A stretch of DNA of 64,000 nt from Sporodiniella umbellata. Lineage: Eukaryota > Mucoromycota > Mucoromycetes > Mucorales > Rhizopodaceae. Positions 11,666-22,900 of this stretch are shown here, piece after piece. Below the pieces are notes generated by a model. It worked only from the letters and a program-made list of their open reading frames with translations, was not told where the DNA came from and searched no databases. The position numbers were made by a program, and so were the translations under genes. Location of the stretch: positions 1 to 64,000 of the forward strand of contig JAIXMR010000060.1 of assembly GCA_025677835.1 (NCBI GenBank). Direction: 5' to 3'. Each line of letters begins with the position of its first letter. Position 1 is the first letter of the stretch.

Positions 11666-13065
11666 ATGGTTGCCTAGTGAGTACTTCAATAGATATTGTC
11701 TATTTAAAGATCTCAAAGAAGCTTGCACTATACATTTTTATGGATACGATGTTCTCTCCTAAAAACAGGGTTCTTCGTCTGTAGTCACCATACAACTTTC
11801 CAAGTTCTGTTGAACTGAGTGGTATTGACAACACTACTTATGGATGTTGTAAGGGCGTTGAGGTGTAGAGAGGTTACTCATCCTAATCTTTCTTACTTCT
11901 AAATAACTGGTACGATTAACGTAGCATGAGCTGATGCTTTTTATGGTACGCTTAATAACCGTTAAGGGGTCACTTATAAAATATCTTCTATTCCTTTTGG
12001 AAAAGATATTTACCACTCTTCGGAGGCTATGCGAGTCGCTTTCAAATGATTCATTTGTTGGCTCTTGTTAAATAATTGTCACTTTATGAAGCTGAATTTG
12101 GTCTTGAATTATTTGTTCCCTGCGGAACTTCTATTCTGACTCTTTTTTTAGTAACGTTCCTACTGTTAACGATGTTCTCGTTCCTGAAACTCTTTTAAAA
12201 AAGAGAAAATCTGATGCTCAAGCTTCAGTGAAGGCTACCGAAAACAAGGCTGAATTACGCAAGGCAAGTATCAGAATATATGTATTGTATATGGGCATTT
12301 GTGATGAAAAAAGATTCAATTCTTGTTAGCTAGATTGCACTCAATGATGCTTACTGTTAACCATCTTTCGGGACTGAGCTCATATACATCACTAAATATT
12401 TGTTTCTAGTAATAGAATATTAACATCTATGTTATTAGGTTAAGCTCGCTAAGAGACGTGACATCTTCAAGCGTGGAGCCAAGTATCATGCCGAATACAA
12501 GGCTGCCGAACGTAAGGAAATTTCCCTTCGCCGTCAAGCCAAGGCTAACGGTAACTACTATGTCCCCGCCCAAGAAAAGTTGGTCTTTGTTGTCCGTATC
12601 CGTGGTATCAACAACATTGCCCCCAAGCCTCGTAAGGTTCTTCAATTGTTGCGTCTTTTGCAAATTAACAACGGTGTCTTTGTCCGTTTGAACAAGGCTA
12701 CCTCTGAGATGCTTCAATTGATCCAACCTTACGTAGCTTACGGTACTCCCAACCTGAAGACCATCCGCGAATTGGTCTATAAGCGTGGTTATGCTAAGTC
12801 TCATAAGCAACGTGTGCCCATCCACGATAACGCTATTATCGAACAAGCCCTTGGCAAGTACGGTATCATCTGTGTTGAAGATCTCATCCACGAAATCGCC
12901 ACCGTTGGTCCTAACTTCAAGCAAGCCAACAACTTCTTGTGGCCCTTCAAGCTCTCCAACCCCAATAACATGTGGAAGACTCGCAAGTTCCGTCACTTTA
13001 TCGAAGGTGGTGACTCTGGTAATCGTGAACACTTCATCAACAACTTGGTTCAATCTATGAACTAA
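11666..13065 (+). CDS. RPL7: 60S ribosomal protein L7 (uL30)
   Basis: Three exons: 11666-11676, 12152-12263, 12439-13065; 249 aa. The eleven-base first exon encodes MVAY split by a GTGAGT donor; joining gives [20 protein letters not shown]. The body holds the uL30 core: [44 protein letters not shown] and [13 protein letters not shown]. Intron 1 is 475 bp, far longer than other introns here, as is common in ribosomal protein genes. Intron 2 (12264-12438) starts GCAAGT after AAG, so it is a GC-AG intron, and it hosts a snoRNA. Codons in exon 3 are C-rich at third positions, fitting high expression. Only 132 bp separate this start from the VPS53 stop. Confidence 0.95.
12288..12386 (+). ncRNA. 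Intronic box C/D snoRNA, snR39b-like
   Basis: It lies within RPL7 intron 2. C box GTGATGA is at 12301-12307, C' box ATGATGC at 12344-12350 and D box CTGA at 12374-12377. The flanks 12288-12296 (TATATGGGC) and 12378-12386 (GCTCATATA) pair as a 9-bp terminal stem with one G-U. The element just upstream of D, 12360-12372, is a 13-base perfect antisense to the conserved large-subunit rRNA segment CCCGAAAGAUGGU. The D+5 rule (base 12369) selects the G in CCC-G-AAAG. From memory this is yeast 25S G805, guided by snR39b, while yeast RPL7 introns carry snR39/snR59 for the nearby A807. A D' box is not clear (possibly CTAG at 12330). Confidence 0.85.
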
Positions 13066-13390
13066 GAATGTTATGGTGTCTGCACCCGGTGTAATTTGTA
13101 AATATTTTTTTCTTTCAATAAAACGAAATTTGTACAGTCACCGGATAATTTGCCCAATTTTATTTGAGCTATAGTAAGATAATATTCATGGTTAATGAAC
13201 TGTGTGATTTTTTTTCTTAACTTCTCTTAATCGACAGACATCTTCACTCAAAAAAGATTCACGAGTGCCAAATCGTTAACGGGCGTCGTATAAAAAATGG
13301 AAGATTGAACCTGGGCCCCAAATAAGAAATCCTGTGAAATGTAAAGAACAGAAAATAAAACCAAACTAGGTTTCTGTAATTCTTTTCAGT

Positions 13391-13852
13391 AACAAAGGCC
13401 AATTATACGACCCACATCACGAAAGGGAGGAACGAGATTGGGCTGTGTTATGTGGCGCATTGCAAAGCAGAATTCATAGAAATCAGAAGGATAACAGAAA
13501 AAGAAGATTAAAGAGGTACATGTGTGTCAGTCAGTTAGAAGATGCTGAGCAAATATGCGATATTGTTGCAGAATGTATAAAGCAATTAATTTCATGTCAA
13601 AAGGAGCTTGCTTGGTACCCACTGTTCAAACTTGTAACTTGGCGCAAATTCTTCCTGTGCTTTTCTGCGAGCTCACCAGAGAACAGTTTCTACAAGGACC
13701 TTTTATTCAAACCCCTGAAGACATTTTTAAACTTCTCTTTATTCAATGTAGATAGTCATGGTTGCTTTACAACTGACAAAGTAATTGGCGAAAAGTTCGA
13801 TGCCGATGAATTTGTTGATCAGCTGATTGAGGTGAAGCTTCAGTAAGTTGAC
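13391..13852 (+). pseudogene. Coding-like exon, possible glutathione synthetase relic
   Basis: One frame is open for about 152 codons (NKGQLYDPHHEREERDWAV near its start, DADEFVDQLIEV at its end). It is preceded by an acceptor-like TTCTTTTCAG and followed by a donor-like CA|GTAAGT. I recognise no family for it as a single frame. Switching to the +1 frame between about 13575 and 13745 gives NFMSKGACLVPT and a segment with LTREQF, which, with the flanking parts, loosely resembles the N-terminal part of eukaryotic glutathione synthetase. That reading needs two frameshifts, and no later synthetase motifs follow downstream. It could be a degenerate gene fragment or an unrelated exon of an unknown gene. 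Confidence 0.3.
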
Positions 13853-15409
13853 AGTCAGGATGGCTATTACCCATTTACTCGACAATGACTTTCGCTGTTA
13901 TCATTTCTCAATTACAAACAAATATAACCATCATCAACAGCATTTATTTTGAATGCATAGCTCACTCTTTCAACACTACATGCATGAGAGCTTTTTAATT
14001 TTTTTTTTTCGAACATTAATGTACACTTCTTGATGCATAGGAACTGGTACAATAAAAATATACTACAATAATTCCTGTGGTAATTCGCACATCATGTTCA
14101 GGCATTTTTATATACATTCATCTATAGACGCGTAAGAGATGGCAAATAAAATCTGCTAGAATGTGAAAACACCAATAATATATAGAGTAAGGATTATACA
14201 AGAGAGTCACATAATGTCAAAATAACACGGTGTTTCCAAAATCAATGTCGTATTTTGTAATGCAAACTAAACAAAAATATACGGTGTCAATTTTAGAAAC
14301 ACTACGCAGCCGCTAAGAGTTCATAAGACAAGACAGACCAATAAGGACAATAAGAATAGCTTAAAGACAATAAGATCAAACTAAGAGCTGTCATGACTAA
14401 TTTTAGAAATATGTCATAGACGGCGCAATTAGTATATAATAGGAAGGTTCTCGCTAACACCCATATATTGTAAAAATCCATCAGTAAAAGTCTCACACAT
14501 AATAATTAAAACAGACTGCAAAAATATATAAAGAACGCATTACTCTATATCTAATAAAGGGCACCCAAGTACGTTTCTATTGAGTGTCGTCATGATTTCT
14601 GCATAAAATCATATATATTATCTAGAGAAAACACACTTAACCAATCCATCTTAATATTTTGAAGAGAAGCTCACCACAATTCCTTTCTTTTTTTTTTCAT
14701 GTTCTTATATTATGTATTCGGAGAGATTTTACATACAGTTTCTATATTATATAAAATTAGCTCAGAAAATTAAACAAGATTAAAGACTTTGTCTATCGAT
14801 ACTCATTCTGCTTTTTTTTAATTTCATCTTACATTTCTCAAAATATAACAGCTACAACCTCTTTACAATTTGATTGGCATAACATACAATTGTTTACTTC
14901 CAGTCTAATAACTTTTGATACAATGATACAGATTTGACTAATTCCGCACAAGTTGAAGGGCAAGTGAGAAAAATATAATGTTTATGAGCTGTCCATCTTT
15001 CAGAAAACAGAGTGGCTCGAAGATCAATACGTTTGTCAAAAAGTCAATACTGAGAGTAGTTTGATTACTATAAAAAAAACGAACATGGTGTTGCATAATT
15101 GGATAATCCATAATGCCAAATGCATTCATATACTTCAATATGTCTTTGCCTCCTTGGCAACACCACTGTATAATACTTTTTGGTGCTTTTTTTTTTGTTT
15201 CAAAATGTTACTAAGGTTTATAGCCCTGTTACAAATCAGCGTTCATATGTTCTATTAAAAATTCTAGGTTTGTTTTCTTTATCTTTTTGATTGAATATAA
15301 AGAATATACATAGTTTTTGTTTCTTAGGTTTGGATTGTTATTAATCCAGAACGGTGTTTCACAATTATTTAAGATTTTGCTTTTGTTTTTGTCATAAGGT
15401 CAATGAAGT

Positions 15410-15934
15410 TCATTTATTTATTTCTCTGTTAGTGTATTTCGCATATATGCTAGAATACAAATCTATAATTTTTCTGTTGTTTGATAGTATAGATTCATAC
15501 ATTCAAGAGTTGGCGCCTAGTGTACTATGGCTTCTTTTCGTCTTTTCTATACACAACTTCACTTCTTCATTTGTCTTTTGATAGGCTTCTTTTATATTAT
15601 TTTCAGTTTCTAAATCAATGAAGTCAATCTGTTTTTGTTCCTGAAAGTTACATTTGGTATCTTTTTCTAATATTGCTTTACAAAAATAACATTCATAGGT
15701 ATAGTCTTTTTTGAGATTATCTAATTCTATATTTACTTATTCTATATTTTTGATATTAAAGTAGCTGTTTTCTTGCGATTTTCTATTAGATCTTGAGACT
15801 GGTGTACATATTTCATCTGCACTTCTCTTACTTTTGTCATCAAAACGGTCTTCTATTAGAAAAAATGTTTGCTCTGCATCTTCTATATCATATTTTTTAA
15901 CAGAAAGTAAGTTTTCATATATATAGCTTATTAA
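15410..15934 (-). pseudogene. Minus-strand decayed reading frame, unknown
   Basis: Reading the minus strand in one frame from 15934 gives about 175 codons with only two internal stops (TAA at 15739-15737 and TGA at 15505-15503). In DNA this AT-rich one expects a stop roughly every 12-15 codons. The translation is strongly hydrophilic: DIEDAEQTFFLIEDRFDDKS, then CYFCKAILEKDTKC and TENNIKEAYQKTNEEVKLC. It includes a CxxC-x8-C cluster and predicted helical charged stretches. Neither stop is removable by a plausible intron. I recognise no family. The pattern suggests a recently inactivated gene, or one with recoded or misassembled bases. Confidence 0.45.
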
Positions 15935-16639
15935 ACAAAAAATAACTTAGAAGTTTTAATAGAAATTTACGTTGAACCTGACTGGTTGGTTAAGGAGAAC
16001 CAAACCATATGATATAAAATATAACTGTAGTAAACGTTCTTTATTACTCAGAAAACTGAAAGAATGCTAAGCATCCAAAAGTTTATTGAAATGTTATACT
16101 TTAGAGTAAGGTCTAAAGTGAAAGGCTGACTGTGCATTTGTCTCGATGGTTGCGCAAAAGTAGAGGAAACCAATAAATTACGCCGGTCATAATGACATGT
16201 CCATCGTGCTTTGCGTTATCATTGACTGATATGCTATATCTTTCATCAAAGTTTGTGGACGGACTTTAGTTAGCTAAAGTTATTCAATCAAAGAACAGTT
16301 AACGATAGGGCTACAGCCCCTCCACGCGATGGTGAGGAATCTTCAAGCTTTCTTTTTTCCTTCATTAAGGTAATGTGTACAACAAAATATAGTTGGTGAT
16401 TTAAACCAAATGTAGCTTCTAAGGATCTCTATCTACGGAACTGCTTGTTAGAATTGTACAATTTTTTTAATGGTGTGAATTAGTTTCTTTCGTGTATATG
16501 ATAAAGAATAAAAGCCGTTCTATGAACTTGAATTTCACAATTTTCGCATGTTTCTAATGACCAGTATTCATAGTAATCAGTTAAAATAGGGTTTTCTCTT
16601 AATCTATTGTGTTTTTTTATACAGACTAGTACACTTTAA

Positions 16640-16924
16640 GTGTCAAAAAAAACTTTTATTGTGATGCTTTTCATATTTCTGTATGTTGCTACTCTACTTG
16701 GCTTCTCGAAAACTGTTCAATACCTGCAAGATAAGTCAACAGAAGGTGAAATTGCAACTAGTCCTAAAAAACAAGTTCGTGGGGGTTTTTTTAAAAGAAA
16801 ATGTACCTCTTGCTTGAATTATCTTGAACAGTCAATTAAAAACGCATCGCTTGTTGCCCCAAGTACTGAAAAGCATCAGCGGTACATAATATATGCAGCT
16901 TTGAGAACTGGTAAATCCACCTGA
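16640..16924 (+). pseudogene. Truncated type II membrane protein, sulfotransferase-like start
   Basis: The open frame gives 94 aa starting MSKKTFIVMLFIFLYVATLL, a short basic N terminus followed by one signal-anchor segment. A Cys-containing stalk (RKCTSCLNYLEQ) follows. The frame stops right after RYIIYAALRTGKST. A stalk followed by a beta strand and an R-T-G-x-S-T loop is the layout of the PAPS-binding loop of Golgi sulfotransferases, so this looks like the first part of such an enzyme cut by a stop. Downstream sequence to 17285 has short frames but no further sulfotransferase motif that I can identify. The assignment rests on a single motif. Confidence 0.25.
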
Positions 16925-17558
16925 TATCTGTTCAACCCTAGTAATCAAAGAAATCGTCATGACATAAAAGATGCGCTGATTTTGCCTACTTTATTGCCCT
17001 AAAAAGAAACAATAAATATACATTTCATGACATATGTTGAAAAAAGCGCTACTAGTACTGTATTGTTATGAAGACCTCGTTTAGAAAAGTATCAAGCCTA
17101 GTATAAGTCATATTGGATGTTGAAAAGGCGTTTGATAAAACTAAAGGAAAACTGCGATTGAAGCATTTTTTTGGCTGTCGCATTTATCTATAGACAGCCA
17201 AGGCTTTGAGCCTACAAATGAATTGTATAAACAGCTGCATTACACTTACAAAGCAGGGCAGTATGTCACTCCTGTTCTGGAGACATAGATTTGTATCGTA
17301 ATATATATAAAACCACGCTTCGTTTTATACATTATAGTGAAAGCCTCTTGCAGTGCTTTACAAAGTTTCAGCTTTGTCCCCAAGCTATAAGTTTTTCTTT
17401 CAAACCTTTTCGTTCTTTTGGCATGTATTGTTACACCTTGATCACAAAAAGTTCCAAGGAAATCCCAAGTACATCATTATAAGCGGGACACCAATATTAT
17501 CAATTAAATAACGCATTACGTCAATTATTTTAAAGGACTTTTTTCCTATTTCTTTACA

Positions 17559-18129
17559 ATGACTGCAAAAATCAACCAAGAAGAACAAAAGAGCCTTAAA
17601 GAAGGTAGCGTTATATTAAAAGAATAAAAACTCTGATTGATTTTTCTTAGCTTTTGACCTGTATGACACAAAGAACAAAGGAGTCATCAATGAAAGTCAA
17701 CTGGTGAGCATACTTAAGGACCTGGGTATAGTGAACGCTGATGAAAAGCAAATAAAAGAAACTGTCAAAAAAAATGCCAAAGACAACAAGGGAGAGATCA
17801 ATTACGAAGCTTTTGTAAGTGTTATGACAGAACTTGTGAGTTCCTCTCCTGTGTCTACACCTAAGGGAGAGCAAGCTCCACCTAAACAGGAAAAGAGAGG
17901 TGGTTCTCGAAGTATGAGCCATCATGAAGTGGAAGAGCTGAAGAAGTGTTTTGAAAAGTTTGACAAGAATGGAGATGGTCAAATCTCTGAGAACGAGCTC
18001 AAAGAGGTTATGAAAGACTTGGGAGAAAACTTAAGCGACACCGAAATTAAAGATATGATTCAAGAGGCTGACAGCAATAAGGATGGAAAAATAGATTTTG
18101 AAGAGTTCAAAAAACTATTGCCTGCTTGA
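17559..18129 (+). CDS. Calmodulin/centrin-like EF-hand protein
   Basis: Two exons, 17559-17604 and 17651-18129; 174 aa. Four EF-hand units in two pairs. The first two loops (DTKNKGVINESQ and AKDNKGEINYEA) lack the acidic residue at position 12 and probably do not bind calcium. Loops three and four (DKNGDGQISENE and DSNKDGKIDFEE) are canonical. The central linker is long, Ser/Pro/basic-rich (about residues 90-125, with STPKGEQAPPKQEKRGG), unlike the smooth helix of calmodulin. The N terminus MTAKINQEEQKSLKE is also centrin-like. It is likely a calcium sensor of the calmodulin/centrin/Cdc31 superfamily; which branch is not decidable by eye. Confidence 0.85.
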
Positions 18130-19922
18130 AACAATAATAAAAATCGATAACCATTTACTTAATAAGAGTTGCGCTATTTCAAAATACAAATAATCATTAG
18201 GTACACCTTGGCGTGTACAATTTGTCGCTATAGAATACCAAAATTTAAAAGTCTGTTGGAGTTCCTTAATTACTTTGCCAACATTTAAATATTTTAACTT
18301 ATGCTCGATGTGAATTCAAAGATCAGCTTCTGCAGAGATCATTGTGCTACTTGACAGTATTAAGAGTCTGATGGGGTGTAAAAAGGGTAGGTATTGTCTT
18401 AGTTTTGGTACCCAACAGAACCTCCACTGTCAATATATAAAATCACATAACTCATTGGTTATATAGAAAGGCTTAAAAGGATAAGAGGTAGTGGTACCCT
18501 TTTTTTCTTTTTTCAATAGCAGTGAACTCATCTATTACCAAAACTGACGTCCAAATATTGTTCATTGTGGCGTATTATATCAGTGAATTCTTTTGGTAAA
18601 TAAAACCTTGCTTCCTATAAAAAGAAAACCAAGGGCAATTTAATAAGTTTTCTCGAAAAAAGCTGCTTTTTTAATTAAACGCAATCGCTTGTGGGGGCCT
18701 TTTGAGACGATGAAGTCTTAAGAAAACTACGTCAAACCACCCCTATACCGTTGCCAATAACTGTTTGAAAGCTACACTTTATCGCAACCGTTATCGAATA
18801 GGAATAAGGGTACATAAAATACATAAAAGCCGTCTGCCAAAGCTTTAGTTTTTAGCAGAAAGGTCCTGGGAACTTGTGTTTAGTAGAGCAAAAGATTTGG
18901 GTTTTGACGGCCACTAAAGACCTTAGGAAAATCTCATGCTGATGTAGGACAGTAAAAAGGATACATGTAAAAGTTTGGAAAAAAAAAAAGCTGAAAAACA
19001 AAAAGCAACCAAGGGTTTTTTCAGTAGATTAAGAAAACGACGACGCACATCATTAAAGCAATTCTGAACAAGGCTATACACAAAAGCTTATGATGAAGTT
19101 GTGTGCTTTTCAGTAGCTTTGGTTGCTTTTATACGTTGACTGGTCTTTGGTCGTCTCTACAGACGGTTTTTAAGCTCAAAGATTCTCTCGCTATTCACAC
19201 CGTCTAATAGTCTGGTATTTGAATATGAAAAGCCATGTATTGGTTCATTCATAGTTACGATATTTCCCAAAAACTGTTTGTACACTTTGAAAGCAAAGCG
19301 TTAAAACTCAGCATAGCTAGACAGAAGACACTAGTTGTTTGAAGAACGAAATGAGCTATATGATTGACGTGATGTTCTGCTGAAAATTCCTGTACTTTTC
19401 TAGACGTACTCAAAAGGCCTATTTTCAAACATGTAGCTGTTTTATGCATGTAATGTACAAAACACTCAAAAACGCACAAGCAATTTTGTTTAGAGACAGT
19501 GTACATAAAAACAGGAGTGTTTCCCTGATTGTACAATATGAGTAGTGTAACCCACGCAATGGTTTATCTGGACGCTAGGGTGACTTTATTTTCAGCCCGC
19601 TTGATGTCTACTCCCATCTTGGCTTGGAATGATGGGTTTTATCTGTAGATTGTATTTAACTCTTATTTTGCAATTAAAAGAAAGAGAGAAAGAGACTAAG
19701 CGTGTGTTGTAAGTTGCTGTGTCACACTACCATCAAAGTCAACTAAGCATGTGCTGTAATTTAAACATGATTGTACACAATTGATTTAAACATAAAAAAA
19801 AAAGGCCATTATTAGTTTACTGAAAAAAAAATTTAGAAAATCTTTTCTTTTCCCAAAAATCTACAAAAAATAAACCGAGAAAAAAACCCAAAGAACACCA
19901 TCCTCTCCTTTGGCTTCAGACT
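18130..19922. other. Intergenic region upstream of the RasGEF gene
   Basis: No gene supported. A 93-codon minus frame (19255-19536) has no family signature. Several A-rich runs occur close to the RasGEF start (about 19796-19880). Confidence 0.45.
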
Positions 19923-22900
19923 ATGAACAAAATTCACAGTCCGAAACAAAACACTGGAAGCAGCAGGTTTGCTTGAAAACACACAGTAAACAACACATGT
20001 TTATGCATTTTCAACTCCAAACAAATAGATTTAAGAATTCTACAAAGTTAGTTCCACTCGAAGATGGTAGTTCAAGGCCTCGAAAAAGAAACAACTCGCT
20101 TATTCCACCGGAACTAATGATGAACACAAACGGAGAGACAGGACGTGAATGCGCAGCCCTAGCAACTGTGTTTGGCGTGCCTGAGTATGTAAACTCAAAG
20201 ATTTTTTGGGAAAGGCAGCAGGAAAAAACATCATCGAAAACAGGAGAAAAGCATGAGCAAACGAGCAAAGACAGCGCAATGCATGTCCACGATATTTCAT
20301 CCTATCTTGATACTGTTCTGGAATCAGTCGCAACATTCAATCCAGCTCTGAGCCCCACGCCACAGGCTACTAAGAGCTTTAAACTTCCAAAAATACCTAA
20401 CGTTAGTAATTTTAACGACCTGTTGGATGACGACGAACTGATTATACCTGCAAACCCCTCCTCCGTAATTATCCCACCGCTGGGTGTCAATTCGCCTTCA
20501 CATTCGTCCATCAAAAGCAACCTATCCAGATCAGTTCAAGAAACCAGTCGACCAGTCTCACTAGATGAGATTTCTTTAAGAAATGAGGTTTTAATTCTTG
20601 GATCATACGAGATATTCGATCACATCACATCCGACGAAGATGAGCGTTTTATTGTCTGGGGCCCTGATCCTATTGCGCTCTCATCTTCTATGGCAACTGC
20701 CACAGCTCCTTCCGCTGTCGACCAGCCTTCTTCTTATGCAACCCTTTACAATAGCCAGTATGAAAAGCCCAAGCTTCAAGGATTTTCTTCTAATACAACT
20801 ACTACCACGTTAGCCAAGAATGGTAAAAGCGGATCAAATCTCAAAGTTAAAAGGTTCGGATCGCTGCGTTTGCCCGATCTAAAGAGGCCGACAAGACGCC
20901 CTTTATATAGTTTACAAAAAGAACAAGAAAAACCAGTCATGTATAGCTCTCTTTTTCTCAAGAAGGCGTTTGGAATAAAAAAAGAGAATAGAATGGCTTC
21001 GAACGACGCATCGAGTATAGCCCCCTCAACGCTGGCTAGTATTCCCAAGGTTATAGAGGCGGCCACCATACACAAACTTATAGAGAAGCTAACAAGTACT
21101 CTAGGTAACTATTTGAATTTATTCTCTATTTGTTTGTTTAAGCTCACATTATTTACTTTTATATACTCTTTTTTTGAAAAGACTATGCGTTTATGACTGA
21201 TTTCTTCTTGACCTATCGAGATTTTATCAAGTCTCAAGATCTGTGCCAACTGCTGATCCTAAGATTTGTTTGGGCTTTACAAAATAATGAAGAAAAGAGA
21301 AGTATTGTGAGAATAAGGTAGTCCTAGGATGTGTTTTCTTTTTGATACTATGGTATTTACAAGTTTCTTTTTTCAAAGGACATTTGTTGTGTTCCGACAC
21401 TGGCTTAGTAATTACTTTGTCCATGACTTTATTGGAAACTACGACCTTCGAAAAATTCTAACAGACTTCTTGAACAATTTGTCCTCCCATCCTCTTATAA
21501 AGTCTTCACCTCGCGATCAAAGAATTATCAAAACCCTTAAGCGTGTGGTCCGTCGACTTAAAAAGCTTTATTATGTTCGTTCTTCAGCAGGCTCACGGGT
21601 CAAGGTGATCTCTCCGCCACCACCTACAGTAGAACAAGAGCAGATGAGTGAAAAAGTTCGAGCAAAGCTGTCCCAAAGTGCAATTCGTAGAAAAACCGCT
21701 ATCCGAATGGACATGGGTACACATCATCATGGAAATGTTGCTGTGCAGAATACCCGTGATGCTCCTATTCGTGTAGTAGGAAGCCTAAACATGAGAGGAA
21801 GCTTGATTGAGTCAAGCGTAAAGTCTTCTCAGCTACGTCGACATGCTTCGCAAACTTCTACTCCCTCTTCCATGGCTATAGAAACTCAACCTAGATTATC
21901 TATTAACGATATGGATACGAAAACACACAGACCAAGTTCTATTACTAGCTCAGCGTCTGGAGATTCCCTTGAAAGTATTGTTACTGCTGGCATTACTTTA
22001 CCTGCTGGAGATGACGGTGAAGAGTATGATGACGAATTGCTCTCTCGACGACATAGTATAATGACCGAAAACAACGAAACAGACCTTCACTGGATGCGAG
22101 AGCAACAAGAAACACTTGAATATTTCAAAACACAGAGTAAACATGATCCTATAGAAGAGCCACTCAGCTCAAGCACGCCTACAAACAGCGAGATGTTTAC
22201 TGAATCCATTTGTTCCCCTAAAGAGCCCAAGCTACACAAGCTCTCCGTTTCTCAAAGATCGAATACGGTTAGCGACAATTCCAACCCAGTAAGCCCTGTT
22301 ACACTAGTTGAGTCCCAACTAACTTCAGGCCCAATCCGACGCGTTTCTTCCGAAAAGTGGTCTAAAAAATCTAACGAGGAACGTATAAAGCGCCTTTCTG
22401 AACCAAAGGCTCACAGGCAGATATCTGAAGAGCTATTGAAAGATCTCAATGTTCAAAACATCGGAGTTCCTTTGGGGATATCTCGTAAGCTATCCGAGAA
22501 AAGTATTGAGCGCCGAAAAAGTCAAAAAAACCTACAAATGAGTGATACAAAGGAACTGGATCCAACCATACCTGATGTACCTCCCTTGACAGACGAAAAC
22601 TATCTCCATCTTGGAAAAGAAAAATCAAGAGAAACAGTCAGTACTTTTGCTGCCATTCCTTACGAGCAAACAGAGGATATAAATTCCGCAAACAATCAGC
22701 TACTGGCTGAAAATGTACGGCCTATCTCGACGAAAAAACTTTCTAGAGCATTATCAAAGGTCTTTAGACAAAACAGTCTCTCACAGCCTAAGGAAAGACA
22801 AACCCCTCTTGTAGTAGAACCATCGGCTGTTACACCCGATAGCCGCGTGGATTCAATCACTGAAAACAAGCAAGATGAGCAATCACAACCTAGTAAGCGT

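Larger units (their letters stand above)
13066..17558. other. Gene-poor 4.5-kb region with decayed coding stretches
   Basis: No intact recognisable gene. It contains three coding-like relics annotated separately (about 13391-13852, 15410-15934 and 16640-16924). The remainder, including 13.9-15.3 kb and 15.95-16.6 kb, is AT-rich with short frames of no recognisable character. Confidence 0.5.

Noticed and set aside
11677..12151. A second snoRNA in RPL7 intron 1
   Set aside because: The intron is long and has isolated CTGA and GATG motifs, but no C/D pair with a closing stem or rRNA antisense.
12427..13053. Long minus ORF antisense to RPL7
   Set aside because: It is a shadow of the strongly biased RPL7 codons.
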